Shown: positions 9,891-19,129 of the stretch, one piece after another
How positions within the stretch are numbered: position 1 is the first letter of the stretch
Layout of the letters: every line of letters starts with the position of its first letter
Position numbers and translations under genes: made by a program
Assembly: GCF_001281385.1 (NCBI RefSeq)
Contig: NZ_CP006911.1
Span: forward strand, 682,001 to 746,000
Length of the DNA: 64,000 nucleotides
From: Candidatus Pseudothioglobus singularis PS1
GTDB taxonomy: Bacteria; Pseudomonadota; Gammaproteobacteria; PS1; Pseudothioglobaceae
Direction: 5' to 3'
Notes under the pieces: model-generated
Database searches by the model: none
What the model saw: only the letters and a program-made list of their open reading frames with translations
Told to the model about the DNA's origin: nothing

Positions 9891-10376
9891 ATGAGACATA
9901 TTATTTCAGTTATATTAGAAGATGAAGCTGGTGCTCTGTCAAGAGTTGCAGGTCTTTTTACCCAACGCGGTTTTAATATTGAGTCACTTACCGTAGCTCA
10001 AACGAATGATCCAACGCTCTCAAGAATGACAATTGTATCTTCTGGAAGTGAGCGCGTTCTTGAGCAGATTGTAAAGCAACTTAATAAACTCATTGAAGTA
10101 GTTAAAGTGAGTGATTTGACGAGTCAAGATCATGTTGAGAGAGAGTTAATGCTTGCAAAAATATCATCAACTTCTAAAGAGGGTGTTGACTTAAAGGAAC
10201 TGGTGGAAATCTTTGGTTGTAAAGTGGTTGATGTAAAAGATAAGATATACACCATAGAAGTATCAGGAAAAACAAAGAAAATTAATGCATTTTTGGATGC
10301 AATAGAGCCATCAAATATTATTGAAATCTCAAGAACAGGAGTTACTGGGATCTCAAGAGGAAAAAAACTAATCTAA
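9891..10376 (+). CDS. ilvH: Acetolactate synthase, small regulatory subunit
   Basis: 161-residue regulatory subunit that activates IlvB and confers valine feedback inhibition. Seen: an N-terminal ACT domain starting RHIISVILEDEAGALSRVAGLF and RGFNIESLTV, then the C-terminal ALS_ss domain with ISRTGVTGISRG at the end. Length matches the IlvH/IlvN long form (about 160-165). It sits 3 nt after ilvB, as usual for the holoenzyme pair. Confidence 0.95.
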   Translation: MRHIISVILEDEAGALSRVAGLFTQRGFNIESLTVAQTNDPTLSRMTIVSSGSERVLEQIVKQLNKLIEVVKVSDLTSQDHVERELMLAKISSTSKEGVDLKELVEIFGCKVVDVKDKIYTIEVSGKTKKINAFLDAIEPSNIIEISRTGVTGISRGKKLI

Positions 10377-11396
<1,020 letters not shown>

Positions 11397-11429
11397 TACT
11401 CATTAATTATGTCAGCTTTTTAAAAAGTC

Positions 11430-12188
11430 ATGACTGAAAAAATATCAAGCAAAAGAGGAATTTACCTATTACCAAGCGTTTTAACAACGTTTGGTATGTT
11501 TGCTGGATTCTATTCAATTATCTCTTCAATCAACGGTGAATTCACGATAGCCGCTATTTCAATCATGATTGCAATGATGTGGGATACACTTGATGGCCGT
11601 GTAGCTCGACTGACCAATACTCAGAGTGCATTTGGTGCTGAATATGACTCACTTGCAGATTTGGTGTCATTTGGTTTAGCCCCGGCTCTTTTGGTTTATG
11701 AGTGGTCGCTATATGAACTAGGAAGATTTGGTTGGCTCGCTGCCTTTGTGTATTTAGCGTGTGCAGCTTTAAGACTTGCTAGATTTAATACTCAAGTTGG
11801 TATAGCTGATAAAAGATTTTTTCAAGGACTGCCTTCACCTGCTGCTGCTGGCGTAATTGCTAGCATGATATGGCTTAAGATTTGGACATTTGCATCTTTT
11901 GATTCTGAGGTCATTTCTTTAGGGTATTACCTTGGTGCAGGTATTACAATCTTGTGCGGTATTTTGATGGTTAGTAACGTTCGATACTATAGTTTTAAAG
12001 AACTTGATTCTAAAAAAGCCTCATTCAGATTCCTTTTATTGATTGTTTTGAGTCTAATCATTTTGATGTATAAACCAAACATTATATTATTTACTGGGTT
12101 TTTTCTCTATTTGCTTTCTGGTCCTTTTATCACTATTACTGGACTCAATAAAAGGCGAATCGAGAAAAAACAAAGTAAACCATCTTAA
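11430..12188 (+). CDS. pssA: CDP-diacylglycerol--serine O-phosphatidyltransferase
   Basis: 252-residue membrane enzyme of the CDP-alcohol phosphatidyltransferase family, making phosphatidylserine, the precursor of phosphatidylethanolamine. The family motif D-G-x2-A-R-x8-G-x3-D-x3-D is visible as DGRVARLTNTQSAFGAEYDS. Several hydrophobic helices follow, with a basic tail (KRRIEKKQ). This is the integral-membrane (type II) PssA, unrelated to the E. coli phospholipase D-like enzyme. The position between ilvC and leuA is common in proteobacteria and has no obvious metabolic logic. Confidence 0.93.
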   Translation: MTEKISSKRGIYLLPSVLTTFGMFAGFYSIISSINGEFTIAAISIMIAMMWDTLDGRVARLTNTQSAFGAEYDSLADLVSFGLAPALLVYEWSLYELGRFGWLAAFVYLACAALRLARFNTQVGIADKRFFQGLPSPAAAGVIASMIWLKIWTFASFDSEVISLGYYLGAGITILCGILMVSNVRYYSFKELDSKKASFRFLLLIVLSLIILMYKPNIILFTGFFLYLLSGPFITITGLNKRRIEKKQSKPS

Positions 12189-12195
12189 GTTCCTC

Positions 12196-12201
12196 TATAA
12201 T
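12196..12201 (+). promoter_or_regulatory. Candidate -10 box for the leu leader and leuA
   Basis: A perfect TATAAT begins 8 nt after the pssA stop. A transcript starting about 7 nt downstream would begin at about 12204-12208, only a few bases before the leader-peptide ATG at 12210. No good -35 is visible. If this box is real, the leader peptide is translated from an almost leaderless mRNA. Confidence 0.5.
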
Positions 12202-12209
12202 CTAGGCGT

Positions 12210-12284
12210 ATGAATAAAGTATTTAATTTATTAACTTCTCTTTCACTGAGCAAGCTCTTTGCTTTGTTACGATTATTGCCGTAA
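12210..12284 (+). CDS. Leucine-rich leader peptide of the leuA unit
   Basis: 24-codon reading frame (ATG to TAA) between pssA and leuA, too short for standard gene calling. It begins MNKVFNLLTSLSLS and ends with an LLRLLP segment; 9 of 24 residues are leucine, using several leucine codons (TTA, TTG, CTT, CTG, CTC). A run of leucine codons just ahead of a leucine biosynthesis gene is the classical signature of transcription attenuation by ribosome stalling on charged tRNA-Leu. The stop codon lies in the loop of a perfect hairpin. No Shine-Dalgarno is present, which fits a start very close to the mRNA 5' end. Sequence and position are seen; the function is inferred. Confidence 0.8.
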   Translation: MNKVFNLLTSLSLSKLFALLRLLP

Positions 12285-12316
12285 GGCAATAACGCGCATA
12301 ATAGACGAAGGTCTAT
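12273..12316 (+). promoter_or_regulatory. Leader hairpins upstream of leuA
   Basis: Two consecutive hairpins. The first has 8-bp arms TTATTGCC/GGCAATAA (12273-12280, 12285-12292) around loop GTAA, which contains the leader-peptide stop codon. The second has 6-bp arms ATAGAC/GTCTAT (12301-12306, 12311-12316) around GAAG. Neither is followed by a clear U-tract, so the mechanism may be Rho-dependent or act on translation rather than by a standard intrinsic terminator. leuA has a good ribosome-binding site (AAAGGAG) 7-8 nt before its ATG. Confidence 0.6.
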
Positions 12317-12361
12317 CACTACAACTTAAGATAAAATTCGGAAAAATAAAAGGAGCAAGCA

Positions 12362-13894
12362 ATGTCCGAAAAACTAATTATATTTGATACAACTTTAAGG
12401 GATGGAGAGCAATCACCTGGTGCATCAATGACCAAGGATGAAAAAGTTCGTATTGCCAAAAGTTTAGAAAAGATGAAGGTAGATGTTATTGAAGCTGGTT
12501 TTGCGATCGCTTCAAAAGGTGATTTTGAGGCTGTTCAGGCGGTTGCTAAAGCGGTAAAAGATTCAACTATATGTTCTCTAGCAAGAGCTCTTGATAAAGA
12601 TATTGATCGAGCAGGCGAATCTATTAAAAATGCAAACTCGTCCCGAATTCATACCTTTATTGCGACATCAGATATTCATATGAAAATGAAGCTCGGGATG
12701 ACGCCTGATGAGGTTGTAAGCCAAGCAGTTCGTTCAGTAAAAAGAGCTACTAAGTTTACTGATAATATTGAGTTTAGTCCTGAAGATGCTGGACGTTCAG
12801 ATACGGATTTTCTTTGTAGAATTATAGAGGCTGCAATCAATGCAGGCGCTACTACTATTAATATTCCTGATACTGTTGGGTACAGTATTCCTTTCCAGTT
12901 TGGTAATACTATGAAAGAGCTGATAGAGCGAATTCCAAACTCTGATAAAGCCATCTTTTCGGCACACTGTCATAATGATTTAGGACTCGCAGTTTCAAAC
13001 TCTCTGTCGGCTGTATTAAATGGTGCGAGACAAATAGAGTGCACGATTAATGGGCTAGGTGAAAGAGCAGGAAATACCTCCTTAGAAGAGGTTGTAATGG
13101 CTGTTCGAACAAGGCAGGATGTTTTTGGTTGCGATACTAATATCGATGCTACTGGGATTCTTGCTGCTTCTAGACTAGTATCATCAATTACAGGTTTTGT
13201 GGTTCAGCCCAATAAAGCGATTGTCGGAGCGAATGCGTTTGCTCATGAAGCAGGCATTCATCAAGATGGCGTTCTAAAGCACAGAGAGACTTATGAAATC
13301 ATGAAGGCTGAAGATGTTGGATGGAATAATAACTCTCTAGTTTTGGGGAAGCATTCAGGACGAAATGCATTTAAATCAAGATTAAGCGAGTTAGGCGTTG
13401 AGTTTGAATCTGATGAAGCTCTCAATGATGCGTTTTCTAGATTTAAAACTTTGGCTGACAAGAAGCATGATATTTTCGATGAGGATCTTCAGGCACTTGT
13501 TTCAGAGGCTCAAACAGAGTTAACAGAAATTATTCGTTTAGTTTCACTAAAAGTTTCCGCTGAATCTGGAAAAGTAAATACTGCAAATGTAACACTTTCA
13601 ATAAACGGTGATGAGCATAGTGCTTCAGCTTCAACCTCGGGAGCTGTTGACGCAACTTTTAATGCTGTCCTGTCTTTGGTTGATATAGATCCAAAACTTC
13701 AGCTGTATTCTGTTTCAAATGTGACTCAAGGAACAGATTCACTTGGAGAGGTTAATGTTCGTTTAGAGCATGAAGGAAAAGTCTTTAATGGTCAAGGCGT
13801 TGATACCGATATTATTACCTCTTCAGCAAAGGCTTATGTTCATGCACTGAATAAAGTGATGGCTAATGTAGAGCGCGCACATCCACAAATATAA
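12362..13894 (+). CDS. leuA: 2-isopropylmalate synthase
   Basis: 510-residue enzyme condensing acetyl-CoA with 2-oxoisovalerate, the first committed step of leucine synthesis. Seen: catalytic TIM barrel opening with [18 protein letters not shown], metal ligands in the [12 protein letters not shown] segment, GLGERAGN, and a C-terminal LeuA dimer/allosteric domain from about residue 390. Length is typical of the bacterial form 1 enzyme (about 510-520). An AAAGGAG site precedes the ATG. It lies downstream of a leucine-rich leader, so it is probably attenuated by leucine supply. leuB, leuC and leuD are not in the window. Confidence 0.96.
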   Translation: MSEKLIIFDTTLRDGEQSPGASMTKDEKVRIAKSLEKMKVDVIEAGFAIASKGDFEAVQAVAKAVKDSTICSLARALDKDIDRAGESIKNANSSRIHTFIATSDIHMKMKLGMTPDEVVSQAVRSVKRATKFTDNIEFSPEDAGRSDTDFLCRIIEAAINAGATTINIPDTVGYSIPFQFGNTMKELIERIPNSDKAIFSAHCHNDLGLAVSNSLSAVLNGARQIECTINGLGERAGNTSLEEVVMAVRTRQDVFGCDTNIDATGILAASRLVSSITGFVVQPNKAIVGANAFAHEAGIHQDGVLKHRETYEIMKAEDVGWNNNSLVLGKHSGRNAFKSRLSELGVEFESDEALNDAFSRFKTLADKKHDIFDEDLQALVSEAQTELTEIIRLVSLKVSAESGKVNTANVTLSINGDEHSASASTSGAVDATFNAVLSLVDIDPKLQLYSVSNVTQGTDSLGEVNVRLEHEGKVFNGQGVDTDIITSSAKAYVHALNKVMANVERAHPQI

Positions 13895-13896
13895 AG

Positions 13897-14304
13897 ATGC
13901 AGTCAAGAAATGATTATCTCGAGGCGCTTGGAATTCCAGACTTTTTGTACTCTAAAGTCAATCCTACTTCCAGTATTTCATCTCCACTATGCATCATGGT
14001 ATTAGAGTTAAGTTCAAAGGACTCTTTTTGCGAAGCCGGTAATACTCGAGATTTGCTGGTTAAAATGTTGGCTTCGATTGGCCTCGATTTGAATAGTGTT
14101 CATCTGGCTTCGATTGAAAAAAGTAATCTTGACAGTTTTATTGCCAATAATCCTGCTCAGGTTGTCTTGGTTATGGATTCAACATTTAAGTCAGATAAGT
14201 CATCTCTTTTTTCGACATACCATCCAAGAGATGTTATTAAAGACTCACATCTTAAGCGTGAAACTTGGGAAATTTTAAAAAAGGTAAAACAATGTCTCAA
14301 GTAG
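13897..14304 (+). CDS. Possible DNA polymerase III psi subunit (HolD-like)
   Basis: 135-residue protein starting 2 nt after leuA. Its N-terminus [18 protein letters not shown] resembles the short HolD segment (M-x-SR-x-D ... LGI) that binds the clamp-loader gamma/tau subunits. The C-terminal [20 protein letters not shown] resembles the end of HolD (and, more loosely, of family-4 uracil-DNA glycosylases). The middle shows a Rossmann-like alternation but no catalytic motif. HolD is poorly conserved, so this rests on end motifs and size only. It could instead be an unrelated small protein. Its stop overlaps the start region of queH. Confidence 0.45.
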   Translation: MQSRNDYLEALGIPDFLYSKVNPTSSISSPLCIMVLELSSKDSFCEAGNTRDLLVKMLASIGLDLNSVHLASIEKSNLDSFIANNPAQVVLVMDSTFKSDKSSLFSTYHPRDVIKDSHLKRETWEILKKVKQCLK

Positions 14305-14984
14305 ATTACTCACTTAAATCTTACAAAAGACCAAAGCTTGAAACGCCAAATGGCGAGAAAAAACTTTTGCTGCATTCATGTTGTGCTCCTTGTGCTGGTG
14401 AAATCATGGAAGCGCTTGCGGCTTCTGATATTGATACGACGATTTATTTTTATAATCCGAATATCCATCCTAAGGATGAGTATGAGCTCAGAAAAGATGA
14501 AAATATTCGCTTTGCAGAAAAACTAGGCATGCCAATTATTGATGCAGATTATGATAGGGATGAGTGGTTTGAAAGAACCAAAGGTCAAGAAAATGAACCT
14601 GAGAGAGGAGAGAGGTGTTCTACTTGTTTTGATATGAGATTTCAAAAAACAGCTAAATTTGCATCTGAAAATGATTTTGATATTATTTCATCCACACTCG
14701 GTATTTCTCGATGGAAGGATATGAATCAAATCAATGAGTCCGGTGCAAAATCTTCAGCGCCTCATAAAATTCCATACTGGGATTTCAATTGGCGTAAACA
14801 AGGCGGCTCTTCCAGAATGCTTGAATTATCAAAAAAAGAAAACTTTTATCAGCAAGAGTACTGTGGGTGCGTCTATTCTTTAAGGGATACAAATAACTGG
14901 CGCATTGCCAAAGGGCGCAATAAGATTGAGCGAGGAGTTAAGTTCTATCAAGAGGCTAAGCTTAAGCTTTCTCAAATCGATTAG
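14292..14984 (+). CDS. queH: Epoxyqueuosine reductase QueH
   Basis: 230-residue Fe-S/metal protein of the QueH (DUF208) family, the non-cobalamin enzyme for the last step of queuosine tRNA modification. Cysteine motifs are visible: [14 protein letters not shown] near residue 35, [12 protein letters not shown] in the middle and [10 protein letters not shown] near the end. I choose the ATG at 14292 because AAAGGT lies just upstream; an in-frame TTG at 14265 is possible but would lie deeper inside the holD-like gene. The stop codon interlocks with that of the convergent argF (TTAG). Confidence 0.9.
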   Translation: MSQVDYSLKSYKRPKLETPNGEKKLLLHSCCAPCAGEIMEALAASDIDTTIYFYNPNIHPKDEYELRKDENIRFAEKLGMPIIDADYDRDEWFERTKGQENEPERGERCSTCFDMRFQKTAKFASENDFDIISSTLGISRWKDMNQINESGAKSSAPHKIPYWDFNWRKQGGSSRMLELSKKENFYQQEYCGCVYSLRDTNNWRIAKGRNKIERGVKFYQEAKLKLSQID

Positions 14985-15883
14985 TTCTCGATCAAATATA
15001 ATAATAATGATTTTTGAACGTGAAGGCGATTTTCAGCTTCACTCCAAACAACACTTTGATTCCCATCTATAACTTCAGAGCTAACCTCTTTTTCGCGATA
15101 GGCTGGTAGACAGTGCATAAAGATGGCATCCTTTTTAGCTTGATTCATCATATTTTGGTCTACTTGAAAGCCCGTAAAGGCTAATTCTCGTTGCTTTTTC
15201 TCAGATTCTTGGCCCATACTAGTCCAAACATCGGTAACGATTATGTCAGCATTTTCACAAGCCATCAGAGGATCACTGTAAAAGTTAATGTTCTTTTTGT
15301 AATTTTCAATGAACAATTCAGATGGCTCATATCCCTTGGGCGTTGCAATTGATAATTCAAAATCAAAGATTCCAGCCGCCTGCATATAGGTTTGACAGAC
15401 ATTGCAACCATCTCCAATCCAAGCAATCTTTTTATTTTTGATTGAACCATACATTTCTTGATAAGTCATTAAGTCAGCAAGTATTTGACAAGGATGCGAT
15501 TCATCTGACAGAGCATTAATGACGGGTTTTGTAGAATGCTTAGAAAACTCAATAATATCTTCATGTGAAGACAGTCTGAGCATAACTGCATCAACCATCG
15601 AACTAATAACGATTGCACTATCTGTAATGGGCTCTCCCCTTCCTAGCTGAATATCTTTTTCAGATAAGAAAAGTGACTGGCCACCAAGCTGAGTCATTCC
15701 TGCCTCAAAAGAGACTCTAGTTCTTGTTGAGGATTTATCAAAAATCATAGCTAATGTTTTATTTTTTAGAGTGTCATTGATTTGACGAGCTTTATGCTCT
15801 TTTTTAAGCGATATTGCTTGGTCAATAATTCCCTGTAACTCTTTTAAGCTGAGATCGTCAAAGTTAATGAAATGTTTAATCAT
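14981..15883 (-). CDS. argF: Ornithine carbamoyltransferase
   Basis: 300-residue cytosolic enzyme making citrulline from ornithine and carbamoyl phosphate in arginine synthesis. Seen: the carbamoyl-phosphate site [13 protein letters not shown] near residue 50, the HPCQILADL motif, and the ornithine-site [10 protein letters not shown] near the C-terminus. Length matches the anabolic family. It follows argD by 9 nt on the minus strand, so both are likely one transcript. Its stop codon overlaps the queH stop on the opposite strand, leaving no room for a terminator between the convergent genes. Confidence 0.96.
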   Translation of the reverse strand: MIKHFINFDDLSLKELQGIIDQAISLKKEHKARQINDTLKNKTLAMIFDKSSTRTRVSFEAGMTQLGGQSLFLSEKDIQLGRGEPITDSAIVISSMVDAVMLRLSSHEDIIEFSKHSTKPVINALSDESHPCQILADLMTYQEMYGSIKNKKIAWIGDGCNVCQTYMQAAGIFDFELSIATPKGYEPSELFIENYKKNINFYSDPLMACENADIIVTDVWTSMGQESEKKQRELAFTGFQVDQNMMNQAKKDAIFMHCLPAYREKEVSSEVIDGNQSVVWSEAENRLHVQKSLLLYLIEN

Positions 15884-15892
15884 AATTATTTC

Positions 15893-17056
15893 CTAGGTGC
15901 TAATTAGCTTGATGAGTTTGCTAATTAATATATCAATTTCTTCTTTCGTAATTATCAAAGGTGGCAACATTCTTATAGTAGTTCCAGTCACATTAATAAG
16001 AAGGTTGTCTTTCAAAGCTTTTTTGACTAGTTGACTGCAATCAATAATATTGCTATCAAGACCAATTCCAATCATTAGTCCTTTGATACGAAGTTCTTTA
16101 ACAGCAATATTATTTTTTATTTTGTTGTCAAATTCTGACCTAAAGTACTCGCTCATTTTATTGACGTTTTCAAGTACATTAGTGTTTTGAAATACATCAA
16201 GAACGCCAAGTGCTGCTGAGGTCACTAATGGATTTCCACCAAAAGTAGAGCCGTGGGTTCCTGGAGTGAGCATTTTTGAGGCTACTCCTTTTGCTAAACA
16301 CGCACCAATGGGAACTCCATTGCCAAGACCTTTGGCCAGACATAGAATGTCTGGAGTAATTTGATTGTGCTCATGAGCAAAAAGTTTGCCAGTTCTCCCC
16401 ATGCAAGATTGAACACCATCAAGAATTAACAACCATCCATTTTTATTGCATAACTCTTGAACTTTATTTAAGTAATCATTTTTTGGAATGATAATTCCAG
16501 CCTCTCCCTGAATTGGCTCAACCATTACAGCAACCACATTAGCATTACTTTGATAATCACTAATGGCCTCAATGTCATCATAATTAACATGAATAAATTC
16601 ACTCATTAATGGTGCAAATCCGGCCTGAACTTTACTTTGTCCGGTTGCGGAAAGAGTCGCCATTGTTCGCCCATGAAAACCTTGATTAGCGGTTAGAATT
16701 ACTGGTTTTTCAATGTCTTTACTTCTGGCAAAAAGCCTTACAATTTTTATTGCTGCTTCATTGGCTTCAGCGCCAGAGTTTGAAAAGAACACTTTGTCCA
16801 TCTTGGCAAGAGTGCAGAGCTCCTTAGCAAGCTTTTCCTGATTTCCAATTCTATAAACATTCGAAGTATGGAGAAGTTGCTGCGATTGATCGATAAGATT
16901 TTTTGTTATAACTGGGTGACAATGACCCAGGTTCACAACTCCAATACCTGAAAGAGCATCTAGATACTGATCTCCTTTTGTGTCAGTTAACCAGCATCCT
17001 TCTCCTTTGACAAAGGTCACCTCGAGAGGAGAATAGTTAGACATTAAGTTGGACAT
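15893..17056 (-). CDS. argD: Acetylornithine/succinyldiaminopimelate aminotransferase
   Basis: 387-residue PLP-dependent class III aminotransferase producing N-acetylornithine in arginine synthesis, usually also serving lysine/DAP synthesis. Seen: FFSNSGAEANEAAIKI (PLP phosphate region), GFHGRTMATLSATG, DGVQSCMGRTGK and the PLP lysine in LCLAKGLGNGVPIGA. Where most homologues have DEVQ, this one has DGVQ (residues around 220), a notable substitution next to the cofactor aspartate. Two in-frame ATGs (17056 and 17044) are possible starts. A TATAAT lies 8 nt before the first, so the mRNA could start almost at the ATG. Confidence 0.93.
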   Translation of the reverse strand: MSNLMSNYSPLEVTFVKGEGCWLTDTKGDQYLDALSGIGVVNLGHCHPVITKNLIDQSQQLLHTSNVYRIGNQEKLAKELCTLAKMDKVFFSNSGAEANEAAIKIVRLFARSKDIEKPVILTANQGFHGRTMATLSATGQSKVQAGFAPLMSEFIHVNYDDIEAISDYQSNANVVAVMVEPIQGEAGIIIPKNDYLNKVQELCNKNGWLLILDGVQSCMGRTGKLFAHEHNQITPDILCLAKGLGNGVPIGACLAKGVASKMLTPGTHGSTFGGNPLVTSAALGVLDVFQNTNVLENVNKMSEYFRSEFDNKIKNNIAVKELRIKGLMIGIGLDSNIIDCSQLVKKALKDNLLINVTGTTIRMLPPLIITKEEIDILISKLIKLIST

Positions 17057-17082
17057 AAATATTATATTATTAGTTAAACAAA

Positions 17083-17105
17083 AAAAGCCCCATAATGGGG
17101 CTTTT
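17083..17105 (-). terminator. Intrinsic terminator upstream of argD
   Basis: Perfect 10-bp stem AAAAGCCCCA/TGGGGCTTTT around a 3-nt loop. Read on the minus strand it is followed by a run of seven U. It lies 27 nt before the argD start and 42 nt after the small candidate ORF at 17147-17227, so it either ends that small transcript or attenuates argD-argF. On the plus strand the U-run is only four, so it acts mainly on the minus strand. Confidence 0.85.
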
Positions 17106-17146
17106 GAAACTAGGTCTTTTTTTGATTTAAGACAAATTAGCCGCCA

Positions 17147-17227
17147 TTAATAAACAATACTGTAGACAAGATCTTCGAGAATTGAGTCGTCTGGTTTTGC
17201 AAGATATTGTTGGCATTCGGGTTTCAT
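17147..17227 (-). CDS. Candidate 26-residue peptide in a tiny transcription unit
   Basis: Short reading frame from ATG at 17227 to TAA at 17147, starting MKPECQQYLAKPDD and ending in LVYSIVY. It is acidic, with one cysteine and no arginine, so it does not look like an arginine attenuator peptide. A perfect TATAAT lies 16 nt upstream, a weak GGA lies 4-5 nt before the ATG, and an intrinsic terminator follows 42 nt after the stop. The whole unit would be a transcript of about 155 nt. It may be a small protein, a leader peptide for argD, or just a chance frame in a small RNA. I recognise no family. Confidence 0.4.
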   Translation of the reverse strand: MKPECQQYLAKPDDSILEDLVYSIVY

Positions 17228-17243
17228 AAATCCAAAAAGAAAT

Positions 17244-17249
17244 ATTATA
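17244..17249 (-). promoter_or_regulatory. -10 box of the tiny unit upstream of argD
   Basis: Minus-strand TATAAT preceded by GGT. Transcription would start about 17237, ten nucleotides before the candidate ATG at 17227, and run into the terminator at 17083-17105. No clear -35 hexamer is visible. Confidence 0.45.
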
Positions 17250-17382
17250 ACCTAAATGTAGTAGGGATATTTTCTGTAATTGTTTAAATATAAAAGATAA
17301 AAAAGTTAAATAAGAGATGCATTTTATGACACAATATAAATGCAAGAAAAACAATTTTATTTCATTAATCTAAGGAGTAAAA

Positions 17383-17676
17383 ATGCAATTAAACCTTTCT
17401 GGTCATCATCTCGATATTACATCTGCCATCCGGCAACACACAAGCGATAAGCTTTCCAAAATTAAACATCACTTTGACAATGTAATGAACGTCAATATGA
17501 TTTTAGAAGTTCAAAAAGATATTCAGACTGCTGAAGCGACCATTCATGTCAGTGGTGCAGACTTATTTGCAAAAGCACAAAGTAATGACATGTATGTTTC
17601 TATAGATCAGCTAATCAATAAATTAGATTCTCAAATAATTAAACATAAAGAAAAACTACATAACCACAGAGCTTAG
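17383..17676 (+). CDS. hpf: Ribosome hibernation-promoting factor, short form
   Basis: 97-residue HPF/RaiA-family protein that binds the 30S decoding region and promotes inactive 100S ribosome dimers in stationary phase. Seen: N-terminal MQLNLSGHHLDITSAIRQH and the basic, helical C-terminal half ending KLHNHRA. The length is that of gammaproteobacterial short HPF, lacking the long-form dimerisation domain. A strong ribosome-binding site (TAAGGAG) precedes the ATG. In E. coli hpf lies by rpoN and ptsN; here it stands between the argD unit and mgtE. Confidence 0.93.
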   Translation: MQLNLSGHHLDITSAIRQHTSDKLSKIKHHFDNVMNVNMILEVQKDIQTAEATIHVSGADLFAKAQSNDMYVSIDQLINKLDSQIIKHKEKLHNHRA

Positions 17677-17703
17677 CTCATATAAATTATAATATGTTGT
17701 AAT

Positions 17704-17736
17704 AGCTGCATACCAATTCTTGATTGTTATGCAGCT
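17704..17736 (+). promoter_or_regulatory. Hairpin in the presumed 5' UTR of mgtE
   Basis: Perfect 9-bp stem AGCTGCATA/TATGCAGCT with a 15-nt loop, between hpf and mgtE. A TATAAT at 17688-17693 would start transcription near 17700, so the hairpin would open the mgtE mRNA. No U-tract follows on the plus strand. It is much smaller than the M-box Mg riboswitch, so the role (mRNA stability, translation control or weak termination of hpf) is open. Confidence 0.5.
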
Positions 17737-17756
17737 CAAAACAACTGGTAATAGAT

Positions 17757-19112
17757 ATGGCTGAGATTGAACTGACGAGTTTCGAAGTAAGTCTCCAAAA
17801 TTTGATGATTGCGCTTGAAGCGTCTGACTATGATGAGGCCAAACAACAAATTAAAGATCTCCATCCTGGAGAAATTGCACTCTTACTAGAAGCAATACAG
17901 CCCAAAGATCGCTCGGTCCTGTGGCCAAGCATTGAAATTTCAATTCAAGGGGAAATTTTAAAAGAGGTTAGTGAGGATGTTCAGTCTCAACTTATTAGTG
18001 AGATGACCGTTGATTCACTTGTCAAAGCTACTGAAAAATTAGATACTGATGACTTGGCTGACATTGTTCCTAATATGCCTGAGTCTGCTGTTCATAGTCT
18101 TTTATTGACACTTGATTTTAAGCATCGTGAGCGTCTAAACAAGATTCTGAGTTATCCAGAAGATTCAGCCGGTGGTTTAATGAATACTGACTTTATAACT
18201 GTCAGACCAGATGTATCAATCAGGGCAGTAATCAGATACTTAAGATTGCTCAAAGAAATGCCTATTGATACGGATCAAGTTTTTGTAGTTGATCGAAATT
18301 TTAATTATCTTGGATCTTTATTAATAACCTCCTTATTAACTGAAGAACCTGAGCGAATGGTTGAGACATTAATCAACAATGATTTTTCCAAGCCAGTTAG
18401 TGCTGATACTGATGAAACAGAGGTTGCTCTCTTGTTTGAACAAAGGAATCTGATTTCTGCTCCAGTAATTGATGAAAACAATCAGCTGGTTGGAAGGATA
18501 ACCATTGATGATGTTGTTGATGTCATCCGTGATCAGGCAGAGCACTCAGTCATGTCAATGGTGGGTTTGGATGAAGATGAGGATGTGTTTGCACCAATCA
18601 TTCAAAGTTCAAAAAGAAGAAGCGTTTGGCTTGGAGTTAACCTAGTCACTGCTTTTATAGCTGTGTATTTTATTGGTCTTTTTGAAGCCACATTGCAACA
18701 GAAAATTGCTCTTGCAATTTTAATGCCGGTTGTTGCTAGCATGGGTGGTATTGCTGGAACTCAAACCTTAATCATAGTGACTCGAGGCATTGCAACCGGA
18801 AGGGTGACTGCTGCAAATATTAAGACTTTAATTAATAAAGAGGTTGCTGTAAGTGGATTAAATGGAATTATTTGGTCTATAGTAATTGGCTTAATTACTT
18901 ATTATTGGTTTGCAGATTTACTTTTAAGTCTAATTATTGCGTTAGCAATCATAACGAATTTAGTTGTTGCGGCTTTTTCAGGGGCTTTTTTACCGCTACT
19001 TCTCTCAAAACTAAAAATTGATCCTGCACTAGCTGGTGGCGTTATTTTAACAACCATTACCGATGTTATTGGTTTTGTCGCTTTTTTAGGTCTCGCTGCT
19101 CTGTTTATCTAG
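17757..19112 (+). CDS. mgtE: Magnesium transporter MgtE
   Basis: About 451-residue Mg2+ channel/transporter. Seen: an N-terminal helical domain (first ~130 residues), a tandem CBS region (about 140-250, with DSAGGLMNTDFITVRPD and VGRITIDDVVDVI), then five hydrophobic helices including the pore segment VVASMGGIAGTQTLIIVTRG. The frame is open back to a TTG at 17724, but that extension would cover the hairpin, so I take the ATG at 17757 (MAEIELTSFE). CBS domains in this family sense cytosolic Mg2+ and close the pore. Confidence 0.92.
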   Translation: MAEIELTSFEVSLQNLMIALEASDYDEAKQQIKDLHPGEIALLLEAIQPKDRSVLWPSIEISIQGEILKEVSEDVQSQLISEMTVDSLVKATEKLDTDDLADIVPNMPESAVHSLLLTLDFKHRERLNKILSYPEDSAGGLMNTDFITVRPDVSIRAVIRYLRLLKEMPIDTDQVFVVDRNFNYLGSLLITSLLTEEPERMVETLINNDFSKPVSADTDETEVALLFEQRNLISAPVIDENNQLVGRITIDDVVDVIRDQAEHSVMSMVGLDEDEDVFAPIIQSSKRRSVWLGVNLVTAFIAVYFIGLFEATLQQKIALAILMPVVASMGGIAGTQTLIIVTRGIATGRVTAANIKTLINKEVAVSGLNGIIWSIVIGLITYYWFADLLLSLIIALAIITNLVVAAFSGAFLPLLLSKLKIDPALAGGVILTTITDVIGFVAFLGLAALFI

Positions 19113-19129
19113 AAAGTTACCAATACTAA

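Noticed and set aside
12273..12292. Calling the first leu-leader hairpin an intrinsic terminator
   Set aside because: The stem is perfect but is followed by CGCGCATAATAG with no U-run, so standard intrinsic termination is not supported.
17127..17354. A 75-codon minus-strand frame in the argD-hpf gap
   Set aside because: Cysteine- and leucine-rich, low-complexity-like translation with no recognisable family, and no ribosome-binding site. It overlaps the better supported short unit at 17147-17227 in another frame and runs through the hpf promoter region.
17677..17756. M-box Mg2+ riboswitch before mgtE
   Set aside because: The gap is far shorter than the M-box and shows only a single simple hairpin.
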